A DNA stretch of 36,203 nucleotides, taken from the NCBI RefSeq assembly GCF_016446475.1, contig NZ_JAEHFP010000046.1, positions 1 to 36,203 of the forward strand. The letters are read 5' to 3'. The position numbers were made by a program, and so were the translations under genes. Below the pieces are notes generated by a model that made no database searches, was not told the DNA's origin, and saw only the letters and a program-made list of their open reading frames with translations. This DNA comes from Paracoccus binzhouensis. GTDB lineage: Bacteria > Pseudomonadota > Alphaproteobacteria > Rhodobacterales > Rhodobacteraceae. Positions 17,084 to 27,960 of this stretch are shown here, one piece after another; within the stretch, counting starts at the first letter, position 1; each line of letters opens with the position of its first letter.

Positions 17084-18565
17084 ATGCAAACCATTGACAC
17101 CAGCCCCGGATTCGACCCGGTCGAGGAGCGGATCGCCGCGCCTCGGCTGCTGGCCCTGGGCTTCCAGCATGTGCTGGTCATGTATGCCGGCGCCATCGCG
17201 GTGCCGCTGATCGTCGGCCGCGCCCTGCAGCTTTCGCCGCAGGACGTGGCCTTCCTGATTTCCGCCGACCTGTTCGTCTGCGGCATCGTCACCATCATCC
17301 AGAGCTTCGGCGCCACGCAATGGTTCGGCATCAAGCTGCCGGTGATGATGGGCGTCACCTTCGCCGCCGTGGGCCCGATGGTCGCCATCGCTTCGGCCAA
17401 TCCGGGGCAGGAGGGCGCGCGGATGATGTTCGGCGCCATCATGGCCGCCGGTCTCATCTCGATCTTCTTTGCGCCGCTGGTCAGCCGGCTCTTGCGCTTC
17501 TTTCCCAGCGTCGTCACCGGCACGGTGATCCTGGTGATCGGCGTCAGCCTGATGCCGGTGGGCATCAACTGGATCTTCGGCCTGCCGGTCGGCCCGACCG
17601 CGCCCAAGCTGGTCGATCCGGCCGCCCAGGCCTGGCTTGACGCCGCCCGCGCCGCCGGCGGCGTGCCCGAGGGCGTCAAGCTGCTGCCGACCGTCGCCAA
17701 CCCCGAATACGCCTCGCTGCCGCGCATCCTGATCGGCATCACCGTGCTGGCGGCGATCCTGCTGATCGCCCGCTATGCCAGGGGCTTCGTCGCCAATATC
17801 GCCGTGCTTCTGGGCATCGTCATCGGCGGGCTGCTGGCCGCCACGCTGGGCATGATGCATTTCGACGGCATCGCCGAGGCCGCCTGGTTCGCGCCGATCA
17901 AGCCGCTGCATTTCGGCATGCCGATCTTTGACCCGGTGATGATCCTGACCATGCTGCTGGTCATGTTCGTGACCATGATCGAATCGACGGGCATGTTCCT
18001 GGCGCTTTCCGACATCTGCGGCCGCCGCATGACGCCCAGGGCGCTGTCGGCCGGGCTTCGCGTGGACGGTCTGGGCACCGCCATCGGCGGGCTGTTCAAC
18101 ACCTTCCCCTATACCTCCTTCAGCCAGAACGTGGGCCTTGTCGGCGTGACCGGCGTACGCTCGCGCTTCGTCTGCGTGGCGGGCGGCGCAATCATGGTCG
18201 TGCTGGGGCTGATCCCCAAGATGGGCGCGCTGGTGGAAAGCCTGCCGACCACGGTGCTGGGCGGCGCCGGGCTTGTGATGTTCGGCATGGTCGCCGCGAC
18301 CGGCATCCGCATCCTGTCGACGGTGGATTTCAAGGGCAACAAGCACAACCTGTTCATCGTCGCCGTCTCGCTGGGCCTGGGCATGGTGCCGATGATCGCC
18401 CCGGACTTCAACCAGTGGCTGCCGCATGCGCTGCACACGCTGATCCATTCCGGCATCCTGCTGGCCGCCTTGGCCGCCGTGCTGCTGAACTGGTTCTTCA
18501 ACGGCGCTCCGCATGCCTCGGACGAGGAGATCGCCGCCGCCGCCCACGCAGCCGAGGCGCATTGA
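17084..18565 (+). CDS. NCS2-family purine (urate/xanthine) permease
   Basis: A 493-residue inner-membrane symporter of the nucleobase-cation-symporter-2 family with about 14 hydrophobic segments. The N-terminal GFQHVLVMYAGAIAVPLIVG and the NCS2 signature QNVGLVGVTGVRSRFVC are clear; FVTMIESTGMFLALSDICGR precedes the signature. Members move xanthine, urate or uracil with protons or sodium; the surrounding urate genes favour urate or xanthine. The start follows GGGAGGTATAGGACGA. The stop overlaps the next ATG by one base, coupling uptake with the deaminase gene. Confidence 0.92.
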   Translation: MQTIDTSPGFDPVEERIAAPRLLALGFQHVLVMYAGAIAVPLIVGRALQLSPQDVAFLISADLFVCGIVTIIQSFGATQWFGIKLPVMMGVTFAAVGPMVAIASANPGQEGARMMFGAIMAAGLISIFFAPLVSRLLRFFPSVVTGTVILVIGVSLMPVGINWIFGLPVGPTAPKLVDPAAQAWLDAARAAGGVPEGVKLLPTVANPEYASLPRILIGITVLAAILLIARYARGFVANIAVLLGIVIGGLLAATLGMMHFDGIAEAAWFAPIKPLHFGMPIFDPVMILTMLLVMFVTMIESTGMFLALSDICGRRMTPRALSAGLRVDGLGTAIGGLFNTFPYTSFSQNVGLVGVTGVRSRFVCVAGGAIMVVLGLIPKMGALVESLPTTVLGGAGLVMFGMVAATGIRILSTVDFKGNKHNLFIVAVSLGLGMVPMIAPDFNQWLPHALHTLIHSGILLAALAAVLLNWFFNGAPHASDEEIAAAAHAAEAH

Positions 18566-19908
18566 TGACGAAACGCCTGCTCATCAGGGGCGCCGAAGTG
18601 GTGGTCACCATGGACGGCGCCCGGCGCGAGATCACGGGCGGAGACATCCTGGTCGACGGCGGAGTCATCTCCGCCGTCGGTCTGGGCCTTTCCGCCGAGG
18701 GCGCCGAGGTGGTCGAGGCGCGGGGCTGCGTGGTCACCCCCGGGCTGGTCAACACGCATCACCACCTGTTCCAGACCCTGACCCGGGCGGTGCCGGCGGC
18801 GCAGGACGCGGCGCTGTTCGGCTGGCTGCGCACGCTCTATCCGATCTGGGGCCGCATGACACCCGACGACATCCGCCTGTCCACCCGGATCGGCCTGGCC
18901 GAACTGGCGCTGTCGGGCTGCACCTGCTCGTCAGATCACCTGTATCTGTTCCCGAACGGGTCACGGCTGGACGACACCATCGAGGCGGCGGCGGAGATCG
19001 GCATCCGCTTCACCGCCACGCGCGGCGCCATGTCGATCGGCGAAAGCAAGGGCGGTTTGCCGCCCGATGCACTGGTCGAGGACGAGGCCGCGATCCTGAA
19101 GGACAGCGAGCGCGTCGTCGCGGCCTTCCACGACCCGAACCCCGGCGCCATGGTGCAAGTCGGGCTGGCGCCCTGCTCGCCCTTCTCGGTCAGCCGGGAG
19201 CTGATGCGCGACGCGGCGATCCTGGCCCGCGAGAAGGGCGTGCGCCTGCACACCCACCTGGCGGAAAACGACGAGGACATCGCCTATTCGCTGGAAAACT
19301 TCGGCATGCTGCCCGGCGATTACGCCGAAAGCCTGGGCTGGACCGGCGACGACGTCTGGCATGCGCATTGCGTGAAGCTGTCGGAGAAGGAAATCGACCT
19401 CTTTGCCCGCACCGGCACCGGGGTGGCGCATTGCCCCTGCTCGAACGCGCGGCTGGCCTCGGGCATCGCCCCGGTGCGCCGGATGCGCGACGCGGGCGTG
19501 CCGGTGGGCCTCGGCGTCGACGGCTCGGCCAGCAACGATTGCAGCCATCTCGGGCTAGAGGCGCGGCAGGCCATGCTGGTCGCGCGCCTCAAGGACGGCC
19601 CGGCCGCGCTCGGCGCCCGCGAGGCGCTGGAGATCGCCACCCTGGGCGGCGCCCGGGTGCTGGGCCGCAGCGACATCGGCGCGCTGGAGCCCGGCAAGCG
19701 CGCCGATCTCGTGCTCTGGGACGTGTCCGAACTGCCCGCCGCCGGACAATGGGACCCGGTCGCGGCGCTGATCTTCTGCGCCCCGATCCGGCCGCGCGCG
19801 GTCTATGTCGAGGGCCGCGCCGTGGTGCAGGATCACCACCTGCTGACCGCAGACCCGAATCGCCTGAACGAACAGGCCCGCGCCGCCATCGCCCGGCTGG
19901 CGGGCTGA
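18565..19908 (+). CDS. 8-oxoguanine deaminase-type amidohydrolase
   Basis: A 447-residue TIM-barrel metal hydrolase of the amidohydrolase superfamily, TrzN/AtzB/8-oxoguanine deaminase branch. Metal ligands are in TPGLVNTHHHLFQTLTRA, LHTHLAENDEDI and WHAHCVKLSEKE, with the catalytic Asp in GLGVDGSASNDCSH. Known 8-oxoguanine deaminases turn 8-oxoguanine into urate and ammonia, which fits the neighbouring urate genes. A related role on isocytosine or another aminopurine is possible. Start overlaps the permease stop (TGATG); uraH follows after 30 nt. Confidence 0.85.
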   Translation: MTKRLLIRGAEVVVTMDGARREITGGDILVDGGVISAVGLGLSAEGAEVVEARGCVVTPGLVNTHHHLFQTLTRAVPAAQDAALFGWLRTLYPIWGRMTPDDIRLSTRIGLAELALSGCTCSSDHLYLFPNGSRLDDTIEAAAEIGIRFTATRGAMSIGESKGGLPPDALVEDEAAILKDSERVVAAFHDPNPGAMVQVGLAPCSPFSVSRELMRDAAILAREKGVRLHTHLAENDEDIAYSLENFGMLPGDYAESLGWTGDDVWHAHCVKLSEKEIDLFARTGTGVAHCPCSNARLASGIAPVRRMRDAGVPVGLGVDGSASNDCSHLGLEARQAMLVARLKDGPAALGAREALEIATLGGARVLGRSDIGALEPGKRADLVLWDVSELPAAGQWDPVAALIFCAPIRPRAVYVEGRAVVQDHHLLTADPNRLNEQARAAIARLAG

Positions 19909-19938
19909 CAAGGCCCGATTGACAAGGAAAGGAAGACA

Positions 19939-20289
19939 ATGCCCGGCTATCTCACCACCCATGTGCTCGACACCGCCAACGGTACGCCCGCAGAAGGCAT
20001 GCGGATCGAGCTTTACCGCCTCGACCCCGAGCGCCGGCTGATCGCCGAGACCGTCACCAACCACGACGGCCGCACCGACAGGCCCATCCTGCCCGAGGCG
20101 GAATTCCAGACCGGCGAATACGAGCTGGTGTTCCATGTCGGCGCCTGGCTCGACGCCCAGGGACATCAGGCGGCCAAGCCCCGCTTCCTCGACCAGGTGC
20201 CGCTGCGCTTCGGCATGTCCGAACAGGACCATTACCACGTGCCGCTGCTGATCTCGCCCTACGGCTTCTCGACCTATCGCGGCAGCTGA
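19939..20289 (+). CDS. uraH: 5-hydroxyisourate hydrolase
   Basis: A 116-residue transthyretin-like enzyme that hydrolyses 5-hydroxyisourate to OHCU, the step after urate oxidation. Diagnostic features are the N-terminal LTTHVLDTANGTPAEGM, the Arg in mid-protein, DHYHVPLLISPYGFSTYRGS and the exact C-terminal YRGS that separates the enzyme from transthyretin. AAGGAAAGGAAG precedes the ATG. The partner OHCU decarboxylase (uraD) is not adjacent. It is the last gene of the bhc-permease-deaminase run, closed by a terminator at 20349-20372. Confidence 0.97.
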   Translation: MPGYLTTHVLDTANGTPAEGMRIELYRLDPERRLIAETVTNHDGRTDRPILPEAEFQTGEYELVFHVGAWLDAQGHQAAKPRFLDQVPLRFGMSEQDHYHVPLLISPYGFSTYRGS

Positions 20290-20312
20290 GCCGTCAGCAG
20301 TCTTTCCGTTTT

Positions 20313-20330
20313 CCAAATACCCTGGGGGTG
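20313..20330. repeat. 18-nt repeat, inverted copy of 5553-5570
   Basis: CCAAATACCCTGGGGGTG is the exact reverse complement of the sequence at 5553-5570. Both copies sit just behind the last gene of an operon and next to a G/C-rich hairpin. Confidence 0.75.
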
Positions 20331-20348
20331 AAAGGCCCCTGGGGGCCT

Positions 20349-20372
20349 GAGGGGGCAAAGCCCCCTCTTTTT
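20349..20372 (+). terminator. Rho-independent terminator after uraH
   Basis: GAGGGGGC (20349-20356), an AAA loop and GCCCCCTC (20360-20367) form a perfect 8-bp stem followed by five T. It marks the probable end of the transcript from bhcA or from the permease gene and separates uraH from puuD. Confidence 0.85.
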
Positions 20373-20493
20373 CGTTTCTGCCGCGCGTGGCGAAAGATTT
20401 TCAACGCGTCGTTAAGACAGCAAGGGGAAATGCGTGAATACTCGCAACCCCGCGAAGCGGCTAGTCTTTCGCCAGCTAGACAGGAGACAAAGT

Positions 20494-21741
20494 ATGTCCG
20501 ATTTCGCCGTCATCTGGGATTGGCTGGCCTTTGCCATCCGATGGACGCATGTCGTCACCGCCATCTGCTGGATCGGCTCGTCCTTCTATTTCGTCGCGCT
20601 CGACCTGGGTCTGCGCAAGGTGCCGGGCCTGCCGGCCGGAGCGCATGGCGAGGAATGGCAGGTCCATGGCGGCGGCTTCTACCATATCCAGAAATACCTG
20701 GTCGCCCCCGAGCGCATGCCCGAGCACCTGATCTGGTTCAAATGGGAAAGCTACATGACCTGGATCTCGGGGGCGGCGCTCCTGATGGTCACCTACTGGG
20801 TCGGATCCGAGCTGTTCCTGATCGACCCCGCCAAGATGGAGCTGGCGCCCTGGCAGGCGATCCTGATCTCGGCCGGTTCGCTCTCGATCGGCTGGCTGGT
20901 CTATACCAACCTGTGCAAGTCCAAGCTGGGCGAGACGCCGACGCTGCTGATGCTGCTCTTGTTCGTTCTGCTGATGGCCATGGGCTGGGGCTACAACCAG
21001 GTCTTCACCGGCCGCGCGGTCATGCTGCACCTGGGCGCCTTCACCGCCACGATCATGACGGCGAACGTGTTCTTCATCATCATGCCGAACCAGCGCATCG
21101 TCGTCGCCGACCTCAAGGCCGGGCGTCCCGCCGATCCGAAATACGGCAAGATCGCCAAGCTGCGCTCGACGCATAACAACTACCTGACCCTGCCGGTGGT
21201 GTTCCTGATGCTGTCGAACCACTACCCGCTGGCCTTCGCCACCGAATACAACTGGATCATCGCCGGGCTGATCTTCCTGATGGGCGTGACGATCCGCCAC
21301 TTCTTCAACACCATGCATGCCGGCGGCGGCATGAAATGGTGGACCTGGGCGATCACCACGATCCTGTTCATCATCGTCATGTGGCTTTCGACCGCGCCGA
21401 TGTTCCGCCAGACGCTCGAGGAATCCGAGGCCCGCGTCCTGACCCCCACCCAGCAGGCCATGGTCGACGCGCCCGGCTGGGAGGACGCCTACAACGCCGT
21501 CATGGGCCGCTGCTCGATGTGCCACGCCAGGGAGCCCTCGTATGAGGGCATCCATACCGCGCCCAAGGGCGTGCTGCTGGAAACCCCCGACGATATCACC
21601 CGCGCCGCGCGGGAAATCTACATCCAGGCCGGCGTGACCAACGCCATGCCGCCCGCCAATGTCAGCTTCATGGAACCCGAGGAGCGCCAGGCGATCATGG
21701 ACTGGTATCGCGGCCTGCCCAAGACCTTCGCACTGAACTGA
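20494..21741 (+). CDS. puuD: Urate hydroxylase PuuD, membrane protein with C-terminal cytochrome c domain
   Basis: A 415-residue integral-membrane urate oxidase that converts urate to 5-hydroxyisourate, passing electrons to cytochrome c rather than to oxygen directly. The N-terminus (WLAFAIRWTHVVTAICWIGS) and about eight membrane helices make up the PuuD domain; a haem-c motif CSMCH (C340, C343, H344) marks the C-terminal cytochrome domain, with a Met-containing NAMPPANVSFM as likely axial-ligand region. The start at 20494 has AGGAG at 20482-20486. It lies behind the uraH terminator and therefore probably has its own promoter. Confidence 0.95.
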   Translation: MSDFAVIWDWLAFAIRWTHVVTAICWIGSSFYFVALDLGLRKVPGLPAGAHGEEWQVHGGGFYHIQKYLVAPERMPEHLIWFKWESYMTWISGAALLMVTYWVGSELFLIDPAKMELAPWQAILISAGSLSIGWLVYTNLCKSKLGETPTLLMLLLFVLLMAMGWGYNQVFTGRAVMLHLGAFTATIMTANVFFIIMPNQRIVVADLKAGRPADPKYGKIAKLRSTHNNYLTLPVVFLMLSNHYPLAFATEYNWIIAGLIFLMGVTIRHFFNTMHAGGGMKWWTWAITTILFIIVMWLSTAPMFRQTLEESEARVLTPTQQAMVDAPGWEDAYNAVMGRCSMCHAREPSYEGIHTAPKGVLLETPDDITRAAREIYIQAGVTNAMPPANVSFMEPEERQAIMDWYRGLPKTFALN

Positions 21742-21811
21742 CCCCCGACGGCTTGAGCCTGCCGCGCCGCCGCCCTATGCTCGGGGCGGCCTTGTCATGT
21801 CAGGAGCGCCC

Positions 21812-22444
21812 TTGCCCGCCACCGTTCAGCTTCTGGCCTTCGCGGCCATCGCGCTTGGCATGGTGCTCACCCCGGGACCAAACATGATCTATCTGGTTTC
21901 GCGCGCCATCTGCCAAGGCCCGCGGGCGGGATTGATCTCTTTGGCCGGGATAGCACTCGGCTTCGTCTTCTACATGCTTTGCGCGGCCTTCGGCATCACC
22001 GCCCTGGTGCTGGCGGTGCCCTATGCCTATGACGCGCTGCGCATTGCCGGCGCCGGCTATCTGCTGTGGCTGGCCTGGCAGGCGGTCCGGCCCGGAGGGC
22101 CCTCGGCCTTCCAACTGCACGACCTGCCGCCGGACAGCCCGCGCCGGCTGCTCGCCATGGGCTTCTTCACCAACCTGCTCAACCCCAAGATCGCAGTGAT
22201 GTATCTATCGCTGCTGCCGCAATTCATCCGCCCCGAGGCGGGCAGCGTGCTGACGCAATCCCTTGCGCTCGGCACGGTGCAGATCGCCGTCAGCGTCACC
22301 GTAAATGCGCTGATCGCGCTGACGGCAGGTCAGATCGCCGTCTTCCTGGCCGGCCGGCCGGCATGGCTGCTGGTCCAGCGCTGGTTGATGGGCACGGTGC
22401 TGGCCGGGCTGGCCCTGCGCATGCTTACCGAGGCGCGGCGCTGA
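21812..22444 (+). CDS. LysE/RhtB-family amino acid exporter
   Basis: An inner-membrane protein of about 210 residues with six hydrophobic segments. MVLTPGPNMIYLVSRAICQG is the LysE/RhtB signature, and FTNLLNPKIAVMYLSLLPQF is the second conserved block. Start choice: a TTG at 21812 is 5 nt behind AGGAG (21802-21806), while the ATG at 21797 (five residues longer) has no ribosome-binding site. Family members export amino acids or their derivatives; no substrate can be read here. It converges with the LysR gene, 6 nt apart. Confidence 0.88.
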   Translation: MPATVQLLAFAAIALGMVLTPGPNMIYLVSRAICQGPRAGLISLAGIALGFVFYMLCAAFGITALVLAVPYAYDALRIAGAGYLLWLAWQAVRPGGPSAFQLHDLPPDSPRRLLAMGFFTNLLNPKIAVMYLSLLPQFIRPEAGSVLTQSLALGTVQIAVSVTVNALIALTAGQIAVFLAGRPAWLLVQRWLMGTVLAGLALRMLTEARR

Positions 22445-22450
22445 ACCCGC

Positions 22451-23347
22451 TCAGGCGAACACCCCCCGCACCTCGCGCGCGATGAAATCCGCGAACAGCC
22501 GCACCTTGGGATCCTGCAGGCGCCGATGCGGGGTCAGCACGCCGAATTGCGAGGGGATCGGCGGGTAATCCGGCAGCACCTCGACCAGCCGGCCCGAGGC
22601 CAGATGCTCGGCCACCTCGTAGCGGGGACGGTTGACGATCCCCCTGCCCCCCAGCGCCCAGCTGCTCAACACGTCGCCGTCATCGGCGTCGAACTTGCCG
22701 TTCACCAGCATCTTCTGCGGCCCCTCGGGAGTCTGCAGCACCCAGTAATATTCCGGGCTGCGCGGATAGCGCAGCAGCAGGCAATTATGCGCCGTCAGCT
22801 CCTCGGGGCGCTCGGGGCGGCCGTGCTGTTCCAGATAGCCCGGCGTCGCCACCAGCACCCGCCGGCATTCCGCGATCCGCCGCCATTTCAGCGCCGAATC
22901 CTGCGGCTCGCCCAGGAAGAAGGCCAGGTCGATCCCGTCGGCGATGATGTCCACGTTGCGGTCCGACAGCCGCAGCCGCACCTCGACGCCGGGATATTCG
23001 TCGCAGAATTTCGGCACCAGGGGCGCGATCAGCCGCCGGCCCAGGCCCAGGGGCGCCGTCACCCGCAAGGCGCCATGCGGCATGCCGGAAAAGCCCGAGA
23101 CCACCGCCTCGGCCTCGTCCAGCGTCTCGATCACCCGGCGGGCATTGTCGTAGAAGGCCCGCCCCACCTCGGTCGGCACCAGCTTACGGGTGGTGCGGTT
23201 CAGAAGCCGCACCCCATAGCGCGTTTCCAGATCCTTGATCCGGTTCGAGGCCACCGCCGGCGACATGCGCAGGTCGCGCCCGCCGGCGGTGATCGAGCCC
23301 AGTTCGACCACACGAACGAAGACCCGCAGACTTTCAAGATATGGCAT
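22451..23347 (-). CDS. LysR-family transcriptional regulator
   Basis: A 298-residue LysR regulator. Residues 1-60 form the winged helix (MPYLESLRVFVRVVELGSIT, with SPAVASNRIKDLETRYGVRL), and residues about 90-295 are the substrate-binding-like domain, of the CrgA/DsdC-like subgroup (GRRLIAPLVPKF, IDLAFFLGEPQDSALKWRRI). It is divergent from xdhA with 118 nt between, the classic layout for a regulator of the adjacent operon, so control of xanthine/guanine catabolism is likely. GAGGCGGG lies upstream of its ATG. Confidence 0.9.
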   Translation of the reverse strand: MPYLESLRVFVRVVELGSITAGGRDLRMSPAVASNRIKDLETRYGVRLLNRTTRKLVPTEVGRAFYDNARRVIETLDEAEAVVSGFSGMPHGALRVTAPLGLGRRLIAPLVPKFCDEYPGVEVRLRLSDRNVDIIADGIDLAFFLGEPQDSALKWRRIAECRRVLVATPGYLEQHGRPERPEELTAHNCLLLRYPRSPEYYWVLQTPEGPQKMLVNGKFDADDGDVLSSWALGGRGIVNRPRYEVAEHLASGRLVEVLPDYPPIPSQFGVLTPHRRLQDPKVRLFADFIAREVRGVFA

Positions 23348-23362
23348 GGTCTCAACCCGCCT

Positions 23363-23383
23363 CTTTCAAGGAATCGCTGAAAG
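23363..23383. promoter_or_regulatory. Candidate LysR operator in the lysR-xdhA gap
   Basis: CTTTCA (23363-23368) and TGAAAG (23378-23383) are perfect inverted repeats with a 9-nt spacer, 16 nt upstream of the LysR start and about 80 nt upstream of xdhA. Its spacing is close to, but not exactly, the T-N11-A form of LysR boxes. Assignment is by position and symmetry only. Confidence 0.45.
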
Positions 23384-23465
23384 TCTTATGCTCAATCCGA
23401 GATTTCGCAAAGAGCAATTCGCATCTAGGCTTTCCCCATACCCAGCCATCCCGAGCGAGGACCGA

Positions 23466-24907
<1,442 letters not shown>

Positions 24908-24911
<4 letters not shown>

Positions 24912-27220
24912 AACAGGACGTCTTCGTCAAGGGCGCCGCCCATACGCCCATCATCCACGATTCCGCGATCAAGCACGTCACCGGCGCCGCCGACTATACC
25001 GACGACCTGCTGGAGCCTGTCGGCACGCTGCACGGCTATCTGGGGCTTTCCTCGGTCGCGCATGGCCGGATCACGGCGATGGACCTCGACGCGGTGCGCA
25101 AGGCACCGGGCGTCCATGCCGTGCTGACGGCCGAGGACATTCCCGGCCATAACGACATCTCGCCCACCGGCCTGCATGACGAGCCGGTCTTCGCCTTCCC
25201 CGAGGTGCAGTTCGTCGGCCAGCCGATCTTTGCCGTGGTGGCCGAGACCCGCGACCAGGCCCGCCGTGCCTGCCAGCTGGCACGCGTGGAATACGAGGAA
25301 CTGCCCTTCGCCATCGACGCCATCTCGGCCCGCGATGCCGGCATGGGCTATGTCACCAAGCCGCTGAAGCTCAAGCGCGGCGACATGGCCGGGATGGAGC
25401 GCGCGCCCCGCAAGCTGTCGGGCCGGCTGACCGTCGGCGGGCAGGAGCATTTCTACCTGGAAAGCCAGATCGCCTTCGCCATCCCTGGCGAGGATGACGA
25501 GGTGATCGTCAACACCTCGACCCAGCACCCCAGCGAGGTGCAGCACATGGTCGCCCATGTTCTGGGCGTGCCGTCGAACGCGGTGGTGGTGAACGTGCGC
25601 CGAATGGGCGGCGGCTTCGGCGGCAAGGAATCGCAGATGAACGGCTTCTGCGCCATCGCCGCCCTGGCCGCGAAGAAGCTGAAACGCGCCGTCAAGATCC
25701 GCCCCGACCGCGACGACGATTTCCAGATCACCGGCAAGCGCCATGATTTCGTCATCGACTATGCGGTGGGCTTCGACGAGACCGGCAGGATTCATGCCGT
25801 CGACGCCGATTTCTACGCCCGCTGCGGCTTTTCCTCGGACCTGTCCGGCCCGGTGACCGACCGGGCGCTGTTCCATGCCGACAACGCCTATTACTACCCG
25901 GCGGTCGAGCTGCGCAGCCATCCGATGAAGACCAACACCTGCTCGAACACCGCCTTCCGCGGCTTCGGCGGCCCGCAAGGGGTGGTCATGGCCGAGCGCA
26001 TCGTCGAGGACATCGCCTATCAGCTCGGCCGCGACCCGCTGGAGATCCGCAAGCTGAACCTCTACCAGAACGGCCAGTTGACCCCCTATCACCAGGAGGT
26101 CGAGGACCAGATCCTGCCGCGCATCTTCGAGGAGCTGGAGGCCAGCAGCGACTACCACGCCCGCCGCCAGGCGGTGCTGGATTTCAACGCCCGCGCCCAG
26201 GAACAGGGCGGCGCGATCCGCAAGGGCATCGCCCTGACCCCGGTCAAGTTCGGCATCAGCTTCACCGCCACCTGGTACAACCAGGCCGGCGCACTGATCC
26301 ACATCTATTCCGACGGCTCGGTCCACCTGAACCACGGCGGCACCGAGATGGGCCAGGGCCTGAACACCAAGGTGGCGCAGGTGGTGGCCGAGGCGCTGGG
26401 GATCAGCATCGACCGCATCAGGATCACCAAGACCACGACCGAGAAGGTGCCCAACACCTCGGCCACCGCCGCCTCGTCGGGCTCGGACCTGAACGGCATG
26501 GCGGCGCTGGACGCCTGCCGGCAATTGATCGAGCGGCTGACCGCCTTCGCCGCCGAGGCCAAGGGCGTGCCGCCGGAACTGGTCAGCATCGGCGAGACGG
26601 TGCAGATCGGCACCGAGGAAATGCCCTTCGCAGAGTTCATCAGGACCGCCTATCTGGCGCGGATCCAGCTGTCGGCGGCCGGCTTCTACAAGACGCCAAA
26701 GATCCACTGGAACCGCGACACCGGACAGGGCCGGCCGTTCTATTACTTCGCCTATGGCGCCGCCTGCTCCGAGGTCTCGGTCGACACGCTGACCGGCGAA
26801 TATGTGATCGAGCGCGCCGACGTGCTGCATGACGTGGGCCGCAGCCTGAATCCCGCGCTGGACAAGGGCCAGGTCGAGGGCGCCTTCGTGCAGGGCACCG
26901 GCTGGCTGACCAGCGAGGAGCTCTGGTGGGACCAGAAGGGCCGGCTGCGCACCCACGCCCCCTCGACCTACAAGATCCCGCTGGCCTCGGACCGGCCCAA
27001 GGTCTTCAACGTCGCGTTGGCCGACTGGTCGGTGAACCGCGAGGCGACGATCAAGCGCTCCAAGGCCGTGGGCGAGCCGCCCTTCATGCTGGGCATCAGC
27101 GTGTTCCAGGCGCTGAACATGGCGGTGGCGAGCTTCAACGGCTACCGCGAAAACCCGCGCATCGACGCGCCCGCCACCCCCGAGCGCGTGCTGATGGCCA
27201 TCGAACGGCTGCGGCGATGA
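24908..27220 (+). CDS. xdhB: Xanthine dehydrogenase molybdopterin-binding subunit
   Basis: A 770-residue large subunit holding the molybdenum cofactor and active site. RMGGGFGGKESQMNGFCAIA, NTAFRGFGGPQGVV and NHGGTEMGQGLNTKVAQVV are the standard cofactor-contact blocks; the catalytic Glu is E723 in KAVGEPPFMLGISVFQAL, matching Glu730 of the R. capsulatus enzyme. Length is normal for a two-subunit (alpha/beta) xanthine dehydrogenase. ATGA overlaps couple it to xdhA before and xdhC after. Confidence 0.97.
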
Positions 27221-27960
27221 TCCGGGTCGAGATCACCCGCACGCGCGGCTCCTCGCCGCGCGAGAAAGGGGCGGCGATGGTCGTCACCCCCGAGGGATTG
27301 ACCGGCACCATCGGCGGCGGCCAGCTGGAATACATGGCCATCGACCGCGCCCGGCAGATGCTGGCCCGCGGCGAGGCATCCGCCCGCATGGACGTGCCCC
27401 TGGGCCCCGAGATCGGCCAATGCTGCGGCGGAAGGGTCGAGCTTACCCTGACCCGCGTGGCCGAAGCCCCCGCCGGCCCCGAGCATCCGCAGGTGCTGAT
27501 CTTCGGCGCCGGCCATGTCGGCCGGGCGCTGTCCCGCGCCCTGGCGCTTCTGCCGCTGCGCCCGATCCTGATCGACCAGCGCGCAAGCGAACTCCGGCAG
27601 GCGACAGGCGAGACCCGCCTGACCCCCCTGCCCGAGGCCGAGATCCGCAGCGCCCCCTTCGGCACCAGCCACATCATCGTCACCCATGACCATGCGCTCG
27701 ACTTCCTGCTGGCGGCCGAGGCGCTGCGCCGGATGGACGCACCCTATATCGGCATGATCGGCAGCCGCACGAAACTGGCGCAGTTCCGCCGCTTCGCCCG
27801 CGCCCAGGGGCTCGACACCGACCGGCTGACCTGCCCCATCGGCGCCGGCTATTCGCGCGACAAGCGCCCCGAGGTCATCGCCGCCTTCACCGCCGCCGAG
27901 ATCATCGGCCGGCTGACCCAGCCAACTTCTTCGTTCCAGAAATACCCATGCGACAGCTGA
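27217..27960 (+). CDS. xdhC: Xanthine dehydrogenase accessory protein (Moco sulfuration/insertion)
   Basis: A 247-residue chaperone that binds molybdenum cofactor, protects its sulfurated form and delivers it to XdhB. The N-terminal block TRTRGSSPREKGAAMVV, the conserved TIGGGQLEYMAIDRAR and CCGGRVELTL (normally CCGG), and the Rossmann segment VLIFGAGHVGRALSRALALL are present, followed by YIGMIGSRTKLAQF. ATG 27217 overlaps the xdhB stop (ATGA). Its 3' end overlaps guaD by 13 bases. Confidence 0.95.
   Translation: MIRVEITRTRGSSPREKGAAMVVTPEGLTGTIGGGQLEYMAIDRARQMLARGEASARMDVPLGPEIGQCCGGRVELTLTRVAEAPAGPEHPQVLIFGAGHVGRALSRALALLPLRPILIDQRASELRQATGETRLTPLPEAEIRSAPFGTSHIIVTHDHALDFLLAAEALRRMDAPYIGMIGSRTKLAQFRRFARAQGLDTDRLTCPIGAGYSRDKRPEVIAAFTAAEIIGRLTQPTSSFQKYPCDS

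Noticed and set aside
13896..18562. Long minus-strand frames opposite bhcB-bhcD and the permease gene (704 and 827 codons).
   Set aside because: They are antisense shadows of well-identified genes, rich in His, Asp, Gly and Arg, without motifs or ribosome-binding sites.
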